This document shows, piece after piece, positions 1 to 10,110 of a stretch of DNA of 64,000 bases (position 1 is the stretch's first letter; each line of letters begins with the position of its first letter). The position numbers and the translations under genes are program-made. The notes below the pieces were generated by a model that saw only the letters and a list, made by a program, of their open reading frames with translations, was not told the DNA's origin and searched no databases. Source of the DNA: Pseudomonadota bacterium. Its GTDB lineage: Bacteria > Chloroflexota > UBA5177. The DNA lies in assembly GCA_021324655.1 (NCBI GenBank), contig JAJPIP010000039.1:56454-120453 (forward strand), read 5' to 3'.

Positions 1-136
1 TATGTCCCAAGCAGCTATGTGCGAGCGGCGGCGATCTCATAGACGCCTTCGGCGGTGTGCCGGCGAGGCATTGGCTTTGACTTGATACCGTCCGAGCGCT
101 ACGATGGCCGCATCTTGACGGACCGGGGCGGAGGCG

Positions 137-2584
137 GTGAGGACGATGGCGACAGAGGGGGGCAGTAGACCTAATGTGTCGACGGTGGGCCGGAGCGTCG
201 CCATCCTGCTGGCTGTCATGCTCTCCTTCGCGGTCCAGTCACACCGTCTCGGCACGGCGACGCCGGTCGCCGCCCACGGCGTCAGGACGCTCGGGCATAC
301 AGCCCTCCTGATCGAACCCAATGTTGGACAGGCCAATCCGGCGATCAGGTTCATCGTTCATGGCCCCGGTTATGAGGCGTTTCTCGGCCGGACCGGCATC
401 GCATTCGTGTCGACCCCTCTGTCACGCCGGCGCGCGCGCATGACGCCCCCCGGCCTCACGCGGCCCCTCAGCGCGCACCGGCCCATCCAACCGACAGTCC
501 AGGCCATCGCCGTCCAGTTTTCCGGCGCCAATCCCGACGCGCGAGCGATTGCAACCAGGAGGCAAGCGGCCCATGTCAATTACTTCCTCGGATCGCGGCC
601 GCGGCACTGGCACACCGACATCCCCACCTATGGTGCCGTGCTCTACCGTCATCTCTATCCCGGGATCGATCTCCAATATGTGGCAGGGCGAACCCTGGAA
701 TACCGCTGGATCATTCACCCCGGCGCGAATCCCGCCCGCATCGCCATGCGCCTCCACGACCCGCTCCGCGGCGACGGAAGGGCTGTCTTCACCATCGTGC
801 GGGGCGCGCTCCGGGCGGGAAACATCCGTGGAGCCCTGGTCGCATCGCCGCCACGCGCGAACCAACCTGCCCTCCATTCCCCCGTCCACGTCTCTTTCCG
901 AGTTGATGGGCCGATCGCTCGCCTTCACGTCGGGCGGTATGACCACAAGCGGACGCTCGTCGTGGATCCGCAGCTGGTTTACACCTATCTCATCGGCGGC
1001 ATCGGACAGGTACAAACCTATAACTCCATAGCTGTCGATGCCTCGGGCGCCGCCTACGTGGTCGGAGACACCGATGCCCCCGACTTCCTGACGGTCAATC
1101 CCTTCCAGGGGAGCATCAGCGGGGCGGCATGCCAGGCGAACACCGAATCGGAGCCCTGCCCCGATGCCTTTGTCATGAAGATCGCGCCGAATGGCCGGGA
1201 CGTGGTGTACAGCACGTACCTTGGCGGCAGCCAGATAGAGAGTGGGAATGCCGTTGCGGTGGATCCGGCAGGCGAGGCAACCGTCACGGGGGCGACGCTC
1301 TCCGCCGATTTCCCCACCGCCCATGCTCTGCTGCCCTCGTTCAGGGGAGGTGACATATTTGGTGATGCGTTTGTCACCCGGTTGAGCGCGCCGGGCGATG
1401 GCCTGGTCTTCAGCACCTACCTCGGCGGCAGCCAGGATGACAGCGGGCAAGCCGTCGCGGTCGATGGCTCCGGAGACACGTACGTCACCGGCAATACGCG
1501 ATCCGACGACTTCCCGACCCGCCAACCTCTTCAGGGTCAGCGGGCGCCTGGAACCTGTACCTACGATCTGCAAACTAACACGCTCACTCTGCCCTGTGAA
1601 GACGCCTTCGTCACCGAACTGAGCCCGACTGACCAGCTACTCTTCAGCACGTACTTTGGCGGTGATAGCGACGATGAGAGCAGCGGCATTGCGGTCGACG
1701 GAACCGGGGACATCTACGTCTCGGGTGTCACCGGATCGGATGACCTGGGTGTCACGGCGAATCCGTTTCAAGGATTGACGGTCTCCGGCTCCAAGAACGA
1801 TGGATTCGTCCTCAAGCTCGCTCCCTCGGGCAGACAGAGGTTGTACTCGCTGTACTTCCCTATCCAGGCATATGGCATCGCTTGTGCTCCGGGCGGTGAT
1901 GTCATCGTCGTGGGAACCGCCGACGAGACAGACGACGTCACGGGAAGCAGCGGAGCATTCCAGCCCGCAGCGTTAGGCGGGCAGGACGCGTACGTCGCGC
2001 GGCTCAACGCAACAGGGAGTGCCGTGAGATACGCCACCTTCCTCGGCGGGTCCGATGATGACATAGGCCTGGCGGTGGCTAGTGACTCTGCCGGTGATGC
2101 ATACGTGGTCGGAGGGACGGCCTCTACCGACTTTCCACAGAAAGGCTCCTTCGGGTCCCCGCCCGTGCCGGGTGATACGGGCGTATCGCCGGGGACGGCG
2201 TTCATATCCGAGATCAGCCCCGACGGCGCAAGTCTGGTATACAGCTCGTATCTCGGCGGAGGTGCCGGCGATCTCGCGTGGGCGGTTGCCGTGGACGACA
2301 CCGGGTCCGCATACCTCACGGGCGACGTGGGCACTAACGGTTTCCCAAGCGTGGGAAGCGGAGGAGTCGACCCATCCGATGCCGATGGATTCATCGCCAA
2401 GGTATCTGCCGGCTCCGTCCTCCCCACGGTCACCCCATCGCCCACCGTGACCCCGTCACCAACCCCGAAGCCGGCGGCGACGCCGCGGCCAACCGCTCGG
2501 CCGGGAAAGCACAAGTCAAAGCCGTGCCGGAAGGGATACCGCCGCCGCCACGGCAAGTGCGTGCGCGTCAAGAAGTCGCACTGA
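137..2584 (+). CDS. Secreted SBBP-repeat beta-propeller protein
   Basis: An 815-residue exported protein. A hydrophobic segment near residues 17-35 looks like a signal peptide or anchor. Residues ~50-280 match the domain usually found ahead of SBBP propellers (EPNVGQANPAIRF near the start). Residues ~285-770 hold about seven repeats of ~45-70 aa with the pattern YSTYLGG, then AVAVD, then a glycine-rich YVTG turn and DFPT, which is the SBBP blade signature. A Pro/Thr linker (TPSPTPKP) follows, then a basic tail with two cysteines (CRKGYRRRHGKC). The start is GTG at 137; an ATG at 146 is an alternative. Function is unknown; such proteins are cell-surface or secreted. The family call is confident. 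Confidence 0.88.
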   Translation: MRTMATEGGSRPNVSTVGRSVAILLAVMLSFAVQSHRLGTATPVAAHGVRTLGHTALLIEPNVGQANPAIRFIVHGPGYEAFLGRTGIAFVSTPLSRRRARMTPPGLTRPLSAHRPIQPTVQAIAVQFSGANPDARAIATRRQAAHVNYFLGSRPRHWHTDIPTYGAVLYRHLYPGIDLQYVAGRTLEYRWIIHPGANPARIAMRLHDPLRGDGRAVFTIVRGALRAGNIRGALVASPPRANQPALHSPVHVSFRVDGPIARLHVGRYDHKRTLVVDPQLVYTYLIGGIGQVQTYNSIAVDASGAAYVVGDTDAPDFLTVNPFQGSISGAACQANTESEPCPDAFVMKIAPNGRDVVYSTYLGGSQIESGNAVAVDPAGEATVTGATLSADFPTAHALLPSFRGGDIFGDAFVTRLSAPGDGLVFSTYLGGSQDDSGQAVAVDGSGDTYVTGNTRSDDFPTRQPLQGQRAPGTCTYDLQTNTLTLPCEDAFVTELSPTDQLLFSTYFGGDSDDESSGIAVDGTGDIYVSGVTGSDDLGVTANPFQGLTVSGSKNDGFVLKLAPSGRQRLYSLYFPIQAYGIACAPGGDVIVVGTADETDDVTGSSGAFQPAALGGQDAYVARLNATGSAVRYATFLGGSDDDIGLAVASDSAGDAYVVGGTASTDFPQKGSFGSPPVPGDTGVSPGTAFISEISPDGASLVYSSYLGGGAGDLAWAVAVDDTGSAYLTGDVGTNGFPSVGSGGVDPSDADGFIAKVSAGSVLPTVTPSPTVTPSPTPKPAATPRPTARPGKHKSKPCRKGYRRRHGKCVRVKKSH

Positions 2585-2689
2585 GGAGCCGCGGCTCCGG
2601 GGATAGGCGGTCCACGCCGCAGGCGCAGACCGGCAACGGCATGAGCCGCCGGACCTTTCGGCCCCGCCTGGCCCCTCCGCCGGTCTTGA

Positions 2690-3553
2690 TCACGGGACGC
2701 GATGCCAGCGGTAGCCGCTCTCCTGATTCCCGAGTATCCGGCCCCATGGCGGGAACGTCTCGTGGGTGAAGACGACCAGGGCATCGGTCCCGGCTGCGGC
2801 GTCAAGCAGCGAGCGTCGCGACGCTCGCATCTGCTCCGGGTCGGCCCAGGGCACATTCCAGTCAAGGTGCTCGACCTCGGCCGGGTAATGAAAGAGATCG
2901 CCGACCGCGTACAGGGAATCACCCCGGGAGGAAACCCGAATGATGGAATGCCCCGGCGATTCGCCCGGGGCCGGAATCATCGCCACACCCGGCACGATCT
3001 CACGCTCGCCCTCGACCAGATCGAGCAGTCCGGCATCCGCCACGGCACGGATGCGCGCCTCCGGCTCCGGTTCCAGATGCTCGGGGGCGGCGTTCTCCCA
3101 GTCGGCACGCCCCAGGAAGACACGGGCATTGGGATAGCGCGGGACAAGCGTCCCATCCCGCTCCACCGCGAGACCGAACACGTGGTCGAAGTGGGAGTGG
3201 GTGATAAGGATATGGGTGATGTCCTCCGGTGAGATGCCCAGTTCGGCCAGACCCCTCACCACTCCCGGAGTGCGCACTGAGCCCGGCCATTCCTCCTCCC
3301 AGTACTCATCACGGCGCGAGCCCGGTTCCCCCAGGCCGGTGTCGATCAAGATCGTGGCGTCGCCCGTCTGAACGACCAGGACGTTGACATCGCCCGGCAC
3401 GCTGCCCTCGGCATCGGCGTCGATCACCTGGCGCCACACCTCTTCCGGCACGGTCAACTCGACCTTCCCCGGCATCATGGCATCGTTGATCGCGGTGGCG
3501 GTCACATCACCCACGGAACGAGAGTGCACGTACTCATCCATTGCCTTCATCAT
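2690..3553 (-). CDS. MBL-fold metallohydrolase
   Basis: A 287-residue metallo-beta-lactamase-fold enzyme, probably a zinc hydrolase of the lactonase/AhlD-like type. The HSHFDH metal-binding motif lies at residues 119-124, followed by the distal PGH histidine (~residue 198), the bridging aspartate in YAVGDLFHY and a C-terminal histidine in VFTHETFPP. No signal peptide is visible, so it is probably cytoplasmic. The substrate cannot be read from sequence. The gene stands alone between the SBBP gene (convergent) and repeat and IS sequence upstream. Two in-frame ATGs at residues 1, 2 and 5 leave the exact start uncertain by a few codons. Confidence 0.85.
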   Translation of the reverse strand: MMKAMDEYVHSRSVGDVTATAINDAMMPGKVELTVPEEVWRQVIDADAEGSVPGDVNVLVVQTGDATILIDTGLGEPGSRRDEYWEEEWPGSVRTPGVVRGLAELGISPEDITHILITHSHFDHVFGLAVERDGTLVPRYPNARVFLGRADWENAAPEHLEPEPEARIRAVADAGLLDLVEGEREIVPGVAMIPAPGESPGHSIIRVSSRGDSLYAVGDLFHYPAEVEHLDWNVPWADPEQMRASRRSLLDAAAGTDALVVFTHETFPPWGRILGNQESGYRWHRVP

Positions 3554-3654
3554 CTCATCCCTATCCGCCGAGCCGCGTCTGAATAAGCCGGGCTGCGCTC
3601 AAATCCAGGCGAGCGGGCATTAGGGCTCGTGGATTATCTCGTGGTGGTCGCCCC

Positions 3655-3752
3655 GCGTGGCGACCAGCCCGGTGTGATCGACGCCGGCGTCAGGCTGGCC
3701 GGCACTCGGGCCGGCCACGACGACCCGGCGATGCCGATCATGCACGAGCCCT
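3655..3752 (+). repeat. 98-bp dispersed repeat, copy A
   Basis: Matches 56485-56582 in the same orientation over 98 bases with 8 mismatches and no gaps by eye alignment. The core contains an inverted repeat, TGGCCGGC then a 6-nt loop then GCCGGCCA. If translated, six of the eight differences change an amino acid, so the unit is unlikely to be selected as protein. It may be the relic of a mobile element or a structured repeat. Confidence 0.85.
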
Positions 3753-3813
3753 AGGAGCCGGGCATCACAAAACTGAAGAAGTTCGGAGAGAGCCGTTACA
3801 GTTGACGACTCGC

Positions 3814-3848
3814 CGATTTGGCGTAGCGCGTAGCGGGGCGCCAAATCG
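3814..3848. repeat. Inverted repeat upstream of the IS481 transposase
   Basis: CGATTTGGCG and CGCCAAATCG form a perfect 10-bp stem around a 15-nt loop, about 70 bases before the transposase start. It could be a subterminal element of the insertion sequence or a leader hairpin limiting its translation. No matching sequence was found at the right side of the element. Confidence 0.6.
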
Positions 3849-3917
3849 CGCGACACGCAGAACGGGGTCGCCCTACGCTGTGGAGATACAACCCAACCAC
3901 AGCAAGGAGACCCCGTC

Positions 3918-4955
3918 GTGAGAGAGTGTACCCTGATCCGCAAGCGGGACGTGGAAGCGGGCGTTCCCTTTACCCTGAAGCATTCGGCGTCCTGGTCCTG
4001 GACGCATCAGCCGGCTCAGGAGCGTCACCTGGCACCCGGTGCCCGCGCTCGCCTCCGCATGCTCCAGTGGCACGAGCAGCACGGTCGCAACGTCAGCCAC
4101 ACCTGTCGCCACTTCGGCGTCGCGCGTCCCACCTTCTACCGCTGGCAGAGGCGCTACCGCTCCTCCGGTCTGGCCGGCTTACGGGATCGCTCCCACCGTC
4201 CCCATCAGGTCCGCTGCCCCTCCTGGACCGTCCAGCAGGTCCTCGCCGTCCACGCTCTGCGCGAACACTATCCGCGCTGGGGCAAGGCCAAGCTTCAACT
4301 GCTCCTGGCCCAGCAGGGGATCAATCTCTCGGTCTCGATGGTCGGACGGATCCTCCATCATCTGAAGATGAGCGGCCAGCTCCGGGAGGGGAAACGCAAA
4401 GGGGTGCGCACCGTCTCCCGTCCTCGTCCCTATGCCGTCCGCAAACCCCACGACTATGTCATCCGCTCCCCCGGTGACCTGGTCCAGGTCGATACCAAAG
4501 ATGTCCGCTTCGGCAACGGCGTGACCTTCAAGCATCTCTCGCTCGTCGACGACCAGAGTCGCTACGCCGTTGCCGAGATCGGCTCCCGTGCCTCCGCCTC
4601 CCAGATCACTGCCCACCTTGACCGCATGTTGGCCCGCCTCCCCTTCGCCGTCCGTGCCATTCAGGTCGATGGCGGTTCCGAGTTCAAGGCGGACTTCGAG
4701 TCCTACTGCCACGACCATGACCTCCGGCTCTTCGTGCTGCCGCCCCGCTCCCCCAAGCTCAACGGCAAGGTCGAGCGTCTGCAGCGCACCTTTGACGAGG
4801 AGTGCTACCAATGCCTCGATGTTCCCGTCCACGTCCCCGAGCTTGCGGCCGGACTTCATGCCTACGAGCAGGTCTACAATCACGTCCGTCCGCACCGCGC
4901 CCTCGGGTATCGCACCCCGGCCCAGTACCTCGCCGACCTGGAGGCATCCGCATGA
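3918..4955 (+). CDS. IS481-family transposase
   Basis: A 345-residue DDE transposase. Residues ~45-150 form helix-turn-helix domains (CRHFGVARPTFYRWQRRY). Residues ~175-340 form the RNase H-like integrase core, with the catalytic triad readable as D192 (VQVDTKD), D251 (IQVDGGSEF) and E286 (NGKVERLQRTFDEE). The length and the PHRALGYRTPAQYL ending fit intact IS481 members, so the enzyme could be active. The start is GTG at 3918, with AAGGAG about 7 bases upstream. Terminal inverted repeats bounding the element could not be paired. Confidence 0.93.
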   Translation: MRECTLIRKRDVEAGVPFTLKHSASWSWTHQPAQERHLAPGARARLRMLQWHEQHGRNVSHTCRHFGVARPTFYRWQRRYRSSGLAGLRDRSHRPHQVRCPSWTVQQVLAVHALREHYPRWGKAKLQLLLAQQGINLSVSMVGRILHHLKMSGQLREGKRKGVRTVSRPRPYAVRKPHDYVIRSPGDLVQVDTKDVRFGNGVTFKHLSLVDDQSRYAVAEIGSRASASQITAHLDRMLARLPFAVRAIQVDGGSEFKADFESYCHDHDLRLFVLPPRSPKLNGKVERLQRTFDEECYQCLDVPVHVPELAAGLHAYEQVYNHVRPHRALGYRTPAQYLADLEASA

Positions 4956-4962
4956 GCGGTGT

Positions 4963-5000
4963 AACACATCACCTGGACCCATACAAAAACCTGGACCGAA
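4963..5000 (+). repeat. IS481-type end sequence just downstream of the transposase
   Basis: Eight bases after the transposase stop, the sequence TGTAACACATCACCTGGACC begins. It resembles the terminal TGT-ACCCAT-CCTGG style of IS481 ends, and CCTGGACC recurs 17-18 bases later. A reverse-complement partner upstream of the transposase was not found, so the element boundary is provisional. Confidence 0.35.
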
Positions 5001-5057
5001 ACGGGGAGGCCACGCATAATAGACTCTTTGCACCGAGGAGAGGTGGTAAGGGCGGTG

Positions 5058-5873
5058 ATGAGCGAGTCCAGCAACGACGGGGTTCTGCAGCGTATGACAC
5101 AGTTGATTGAGTCATGGGAAGGCCGCCATGATCGCCGCTGCATCTTTCTTCGCTGCTATGCCGACATGACGGCGGCGACCCTCGGGGCCATCCAGGACAG
5201 GCGGTTTCACGACAATCCCTGGACCGGACGGCTCCTGGGCGTGTTTGTGGGGTACTACTTTCGGGCACTGAACGCCTACGAGCAAGGGATCGCAGCGGTC
5301 CCCGCCCCCTGGAAGTGGGCGCATGACCTGACACAACTGCCCACCACGCTGCCGGTCGAAGCCCTGGTCCTCGGGATCAACGCCCACATCAACCACGATC
5401 TCGCTCTCGCCGTCTCCGATCTGCTTTGCTCCGAGTGGGCCGATCTCGACGAAGCGGAACGATCCAAGCGGCACGACGACTTCCTCCGGATCAACGACAT
5501 CATCGCCGAGACCACGCGTCTCGTGCAGCACGATGTGCTCGAGCGCTATGACCACTTCTTGCGAGGTGCCGACCCCATCGTTTCCCCGGCGATTCACGGG
5601 GCGGAATGGGAGTGCGGACGCCTGATCAAGTGCTGGCGCGATGAGGCGTGGTCCCACGGCATTCAACTGGTCGAGGCCACATCCGCCGAAGAGCGCGAGA
5701 GGCTCCGCCACGCGATCGAACAGGGCGCCGTGCATCGTGTGCGCGTGGTGATCTCGACGATCGAGCTGCGCCACGAATTGCTGGCGCGCCCGATCGAGGA
5801 GTTGGCCCGCCTCCACCCTCACCCGCCGGTGGCAGCTCGATTTCGATCGGCACAGGTGACGGCGCAGAGTTAG
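5058..5873 (+). CDS. DUF5995 family protein
   Basis: A 271-residue soluble protein. The INAHINHDLALAV block at residues ~107-119, with flanking EALVLG, is the DUF5995 signature. The conserved histidines and aspartate hint at metal binding, but no activity is established for the family. ATG at 5058 was chosen; the frame is open from TTG at 5028, which sits on the purine-rich GAGGAG. The gene starts about 100 bases after the IS481 transposase, so the insertion lies in its promoter region and may have changed its expression. Confidence 0.75.
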   Translation: MSESSNDGVLQRMTQLIESWEGRHDRRCIFLRCYADMTAATLGAIQDRRFHDNPWTGRLLGVFVGYYFRALNAYEQGIAAVPAPWKWAHDLTQLPTTLPVEALVLGINAHINHDLALAVSDLLCSEWADLDEAERSKRHDDFLRINDIIAETTRLVQHDVLERYDHFLRGADPIVSPAIHGAEWECGRLIKCWRDEAWSHGIQLVEATSAEERERLRHAIEQGAVHRVRVVISTIELRHELLARPIEELARLHPHPPVAARFRSAQVTAQS

Positions 5874-6058
5874 GGAATCCCGCTCGCTTGCTTCATTCGG
5901 AGGCGGCGAGAATCTGGTGCGTCGCGTTCCGGAACAGACGGTCGTGGCGCACCGAGTCCCTGGGACTCCCTCTTGACGGTCGGCATCCCAGGCTTCCGCG
6001 GCCACGCCTGGGCCGCGGAGGCACGCGGGTCACTTGTCCGTCGCCGTTCCGGGCTGGC

Positions 6059-7636
6059 ATGCTGTCAGTGCGCATGCGCTGTCTTCTCCTCCTCGTTCTG
6101 TTGTCGGTTCTGGCCGGCTGCGCCGCGCTCCCGTCGAGTGACGCGGCGCCCCTCGCTGCCGGCTCGCCGGCGATCCGCTATGCGGTCGTCCTCGTGCTCG
6201 ACGGGCTGCCCGGGAGCGACCTCAGGCTGGTGCCCATGCCGCATCTGCGCCGATTAATGCAACGCGGCGCAACCTTTACCAACGCTTTCGTCGGTCAGGA
6301 GCTGGCGAACACGCCGCCCGGTCACGCCACCATCGGCACCGGGATGCTGCCGAAACATCATGGCGTCGAAGGGTTTCTCTGGGAGGACCCGCGGACGCAT
6401 CAGGCGTACGATCCGACACAGAACGCCGACGTGATTGCGGACCGTCTCGAGGCGGTTATCTCTAACCACCACGTGCCGACGCTGGCCGGCCGCCTTCACC
6501 GGCGCTTTCCCCACGCCAAGGTCCTCAGCGTGGCGGCGCACAAGTGTTACGCGTCCGATGCCATGGGCACGGCAGACGCCGACTACATCCTGTGCGCGTT
6601 GATCTATCACGATCGCTGGGTCGCGCAGGCCATTCCCGATCATCGGCCCCCGCCCGGCGCCATCAATAATCCCCACTGGGATGTCCCGATTCCGGCCCCC
6701 ACCGCCGGCTTCGGTCCGGCAGTGCAGCAGTGGTGGATGGGAACCGAAAACCGCTGGACCGTCCGCTATGCGCTGTGGGCGTTCCACCGGATCCACTATC
6801 CGCGTGTCCTCATGATGAATCTCTCGGAGACCGATGTCCTCGGCCACTTTGCTCCCAACCAGCACGTCATGCGCTACTTGCTGCGCGAAGCGGACAGTCT
6901 CATCGGCCGGATCATGAACGCCTATCGCCGGGCCGGCCTGCTGGGCCGCACCGACTTCGTCATCACGGCGGATCATGGGATGGACCACATCCGCCGATTT
7001 CTACCGTACTCGGTCATTACCCGCGCGCTCGCCGCGGCGCACGCGACGCCGGTGTATGTCGAGCACGATACGGCCGCGGCAATCGGCCTCACCCAGGACG
7101 CCAAAGCGCCGGCCGTGGCCCGTAACATCTTTCGCTTCGGTGGTCCGCTGATCGATGCCACCTACTACAAGGTTGAGACGGGCGGCCACTGGCGATATCG
7201 TGCGGCTGCTGTACAGCCCTGGATCTCCTCGGGCGTGCGCGCGGCGTACGTACGGTTAGCCGACACGATGGCGGCGGACAGCGGCCCCGACGTGTATGCG
7301 GTGTACGCTCCGGGCATCTCCTCGCGTTACTTTCTGGCTCACGGCTACCCCTGGCGGGCCGGCCATCTTGGTCCGCAGTGGGCAGACCAACACATTCCGC
7401 TGATTCTGTCCGGGCCCGGCGTTCGCGCCGGCGTCGTCTCGCATTACCCGGCCCGGCTGGTGGACATCGCTCCGACCGTCGAGTATCTCCTCGGCGTGCG
7501 TGCGACGGGCACTGACGGCGTCGTTCTCGCCGGTGTGCTTCGGCATCCACCACCGGCATTACGGGCGGCTCAGCGTCGGCGTGCGGATGTGCTTGTTCCC
7601 ATCGTTCGCGCCCTCAAGGTCCGGTCGGGCCTGTAA
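6059..7636 (+). CDS. Lipoprotein phosphodiesterase (alkaline phosphatase superfamily)
   Basis: A 525-residue exported enzyme of the type I phosphodiesterase/nucleotide pyrophosphatase fold. A hydrophobic leader ends in the lipobox LAGC, so the mature protein should be membrane-anchored outside the cell. Metal and nucleophile motifs are visible: VLVLDGLPGSD, TPPGHATIGTG (candidate nucleophile threonine), SETDVLGHFAP, ITADHGMDH and the late GHLGPQWADQHIP. The frame is open from 5648, but the lipoprotein leader fixes the real start at ATG 6059 or 6074. It probably hydrolyses a phosphodiester or nucleotide outside the membrane; the substrate is unknown. Confidence 0.85.
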   Translation: MLSVRMRCLLLLVLLSVLAGCAALPSSDAAPLAAGSPAIRYAVVLVLDGLPGSDLRLVPMPHLRRLMQRGATFTNAFVGQELANTPPGHATIGTGMLPKHHGVEGFLWEDPRTHQAYDPTQNADVIADRLEAVISNHHVPTLAGRLHRRFPHAKVLSVAAHKCYASDAMGTADADYILCALIYHDRWVAQAIPDHRPPPGAINNPHWDVPIPAPTAGFGPAVQQWWMGTENRWTVRYALWAFHRIHYPRVLMMNLSETDVLGHFAPNQHVMRYLLREADSLIGRIMNAYRRAGLLGRTDFVITADHGMDHIRRFLPYSVITRALAAAHATPVYVEHDTAAAIGLTQDAKAPAVARNIFRFGGPLIDATYYKVETGGHWRYRAAAVQPWISSGVRAAYVRLADTMAADSGPDVYAVYAPGISSRYFLAHGYPWRAGHLGPQWADQHIPLILSGPGVRAGVVSHYPARLVDIAPTVEYLLGVRATGTDGVVLAGVLRHPPPALRAAQRRRADVLVPIVRALKVRSGL

Positions 7637-7707
7637 CCGGATCCGACAATGTGGTCCACGCTGGTCTGCAGCGAATTTCCCGCACCGAAGTCCCCGCTCC
7701 CCCGCCG

Positions 7708-8718
7708 CTATCGGTTCACCGATTCCATGGCCGCCGCCGGATAGCGCGCGCCGGCCGCGACTCCGATGGGAGCCACCTCGTCGAGACGGCGAAGATCTTC
7801 CGTCGTCAGGTGAACGTCCAGGGCGCCCAGATTCTCGCGCAGGTACCCTGGCCGCTTGGTTCCCGGGATAGGAACGATATCCTGCCCCTGGGCCAGGAGC
7901 CAGGCCAGGGCCAGCTGCGCCGGGGTGCAGCCCTTCTCCCGCGCGATCTCCTTCACCTTCTCGACAAGATCCAGGTTCCGCTGGAAATTCTCTCCCTGGA
8001 ATCGAGGCGAGTGGCGGCGGAAGTCGTCCGGCGCGAAGTCGTCGGGACTGGTAATCGCCCCCGTCAGAAAGCCACGCCCAAGCGGACTGTACGCGACAAA
8101 GCCAATGCGCAGGTCCCGCAGCGTCGGAAGCACCTCTTCGGCCGGCTCCCTCGTCCACAGTGAGAATTCGGTCTGAAGAGCGCTGATGGGGTGCACGTTG
8201 TCGGCGCGGCGGATCGTGTCCGGCGCGGCTTCCGAGAGCCCCAGATACCGTACTTTTCCCTGCTCCACTAACCGGGCCATAGCCCCCACGGTCTCCTCGA
8301 TGGGCGTCTTCGGGTCCACACGATGCTGATAGTAGAGGTCGATGTAGTCCGTTCCCAGGCGCTTCAGACTGGCCTCGCACGCCTGCATCACATACTCCGG
8401 CTTTCCATTGATGCCGAGGCGCTCGCCGTTGGGGCCGCGCACGTTCCCGAACTTTGTCGCCAGGATTACCTCGTGCCGGCGCCCCTTGATGGCCCGTCCC
8501 ACCAGCTCCTCATTCTTGCCGACGCCGTACATATCGGCCGTATCGAGGAAATCCACTCCCAGGTCGAGGGCGAGGTGGATGGTCTCGATCGATTCCTGGT
8601 CGTTGGTCGCGCCGTAGAACTCCGACATACCCATGGTGCCGAGACCCAACTCGGACACTCGCAGGCCCTCGCGCCCGAGAGCTCGCTGCGGGAGCAGGGT
8701 CTTCTTATCCAAGGTCAT
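7708..8718 (-). CDS. Aldo/keto reductase
   Basis: A 336-residue NADPH-dependent aldo/keto reductase of the YhdN/AKR13-like group. The TIM-barrel motifs are complete: [12 protein letters not shown] near the N-terminus, the catalytic D-Y pair in [10 protein letters not shown], the lysine in ILATKFG, the histidine in [11 protein letters not shown], and the cofactor-binding [13 protein letters not shown]. The start at 8718 is set by AAGGAG six bases upstream; the longer frame to 8757 lacks such a site. It should reduce aldehydes or ketones in the cytoplasm. The gene is monocistronic. Confidence 0.93.
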   Translation of the reverse strand: MTLDKKTLLPQRALGREGLRVSELGLGTMGMSEFYGATNDQESIETIHLALDLGVDFLDTADMYGVGKNEELVGRAIKGRRHEVILATKFGNVRGPNGERLGINGKPEYVMQACEASLKRLGTDYIDLYYQHRVDPKTPIEETVGAMARLVEQGKVRYLGLSEAAPDTIRRADNVHPISALQTEFSLWTREPAEEVLPTLRDLRIGFVAYSPLGRGFLTGAITSPDDFAPDDFRRHSPRFQGENFQRNLDLVEKVKEIAREKGCTPAQLALAWLLAQGQDIVPIPGTKRPGYLRENLGALDVHLTTEDLRRLDEVAPIGVAAGARYPAAAMESVNR

Positions 8719-9040
8719 TGCTGTCTCCTTCGAGGTGATCCGGCGCTCTCCCTTCATGATCCGTGCCCCGGCCCTCCCTCGTGCCTCAACCCCGCTCGGA
8801 CGTCTCGACGTTCTGCGCCACGTCGTGCGCTGTGCTCAGGCAATCGCTGGGGCCGCAACTCGAGCAGTGCATCCCACCGAACCGGCCGGCTCACGACGAG
8901 ATGACGGACCTGGTCCAGTAACACGCGGATCGCTTGGTCAGTGTCGCTGCCGCCGACGTTCTGGCCGCCCGGGCGCTTTCTGCCGGCCTGGTCTTGGCGG
9001 CACCTGTCTCTGCTTGAGTCTCAACGAGTCCGGATGAGTG
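8719..9040. other. Non-coding stretch between the reductase and coaA
   Basis: No gene, RNA or convincing repeat was seen in these 322 bases. It should contain the promoter of the minus-strand reductase and the 3' end of the coaA transcript. Short frames here have no family resemblance. Confidence 0.5.
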
Positions 9041-9982
9041 TCACGGGTTGCGCAGCAGAATGTCCTGCACCGCGTGATCCCACCCTTTTTTCAGGATCAG
9101 CGAGGCGCGCGTGCGAGTAGGCAAGATGTTCTCACGCAGGTTCACCTGATTGATCTCTCGCCAGATTGACCGCGCCACCTCCGTGGCTTCCTCTTCGTCC
9201 AGATCGGCGTAGTGGTGGAAATAGGACGAGGGATCGCGAAACGCATTGTCGCGCAGTAGCAGGAACCGCTCGATGTACCACCGCTCGATATCCCGTTCCT
9301 CGGCGTCGACGTAGATAGAGAAGTCAAAAAAGTCGGAGACGAACGGGCCCTGCCCCGCGGCCTGCAGCACGTTGAGGCCCTCGAGAATAACGATATCCGG
9401 CCGCTGCACCACCACCGTCTGGTCCGGTATGACGTCGTAGAGAAGGTGGGAGTACACCGGAGCCCGGACCTCGGCACGGCCCGACTTGATATCGGAGACA
9501 AACTGGAGAAGCTTCCGGCGGTCGTAGCTGGCCGGGAATCCCTTCCGTCGCATCAGACCGCGGTTTTCCAGCGTCGCGTTCGGAAAGAGGAAGCCGTCCG
9601 TGGTAATGATGTCGACCTTTGGGTGGTTGGGCCAACGCGTGAGGAGAGCCCGCAGGATGCGGGCAGTCGTGCTCTTCCCAACGGCGACACTGCCGGCAAG
9701 ACCGATCACGAAGGGGACCTGAGCGGGTAGATTGCCGAGGAATTCGTCGGTCGCGCGGTATCGCGCCTGACTCGCGGCGACGTAGAGATTGAGCAATCGA
9801 GAGAGCGGGAGGTAGATGTCGCTCACCTCGGTCAGGGCGACGGGCTCATTCAGACCGGAGATACGGACAATGTCGGCCTCGGTGAGCGGCAAGGGCGTCG
9901 CCGCACGACGAGCGGCCCACTCCTGCCGGGTGAAATGGAGATACGGAAAGAGCGCGTCACGCGACTCCAGGATCATGCCCAC
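9041..9982 (-). CDS. coaA: Type I pantothenate kinase
   Basis: A 313-residue kinase that phosphorylates pantothenate, the first committed step of coenzyme A synthesis. The P-loop GSVAVGKST is at residues 97-105. Other CoaA motifs are present: [19 protein letters not shown], the [10 protein letters not shown] block, [10 protein letters not shown], and YFHHYADL near the C-terminus. Length matches the bacterial type I family (about 315 aa). This feedback-regulated form is common in Actinobacteria and some Chloroflexota. No operon partner adjoins. Confidence 0.95.
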   Translation of the reverse strand: MGMILESRDALFPYLHFTRQEWAARRAATPLPLTEADIVRISGLNEPVALTEVSDIYLPLSRLLNLYVAASQARYRATDEFLGNLPAQVPFVIGLAGSVAVGKSTTARILRALLTRWPNHPKVDIITTDGFLFPNATLENRGLMRRKGFPASYDRRKLLQFVSDIKSGRAEVRAPVYSHLLYDVIPDQTVVVQRPDIVILEGLNVLQAAGQGPFVSDFFDFSIYVDAEERDIERWYIERFLLLRDNAFRDPSSYFHHYADLDEEEATEVARSIWREINQVNLRENILPTRTRASLILKKGWDHAVQDILLRNP

Positions 9983-10110
9983 CGTTCAGTCTCTCACGGT
10001 CGGACGCTCACCATCTCGCTATTCCCGGTCAGATGCCGGAGGAGCGGTCTGTCATGACAGATGATCATGCATGGCAGACCGCTCGTGCCGGTGCCCGGTG
10101 ACAGTGTCGG

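Larger units (their letters stand above)
3554..3917. other. Gene-free stretch upstream of the IS481 transposase
   Basis: This 364-base stretch has no supported gene. It holds copy A of a 98-bp dispersed repeat (3655-3752) and a long inverted repeat (3814-3848) upstream of the transposase. The short forward frame through the repeat is not considered coding, because the two repeat copies differ mainly by amino-acid-changing substitutions. Confidence 0.6.

Noticed and set aside
422..1573. 383-residue minus-strand frame opposite the SBBP gene
   Set aside because: It is a shadow frame: no domain similarity, while the plus strand has clear beta-propeller repeats.
3629..3754. Short coding frame through repeat copy A
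   Set aside because: The frame is shared with copy B, but six of the eight differences between copies are amino-acid changing, so protein selection is not supported.
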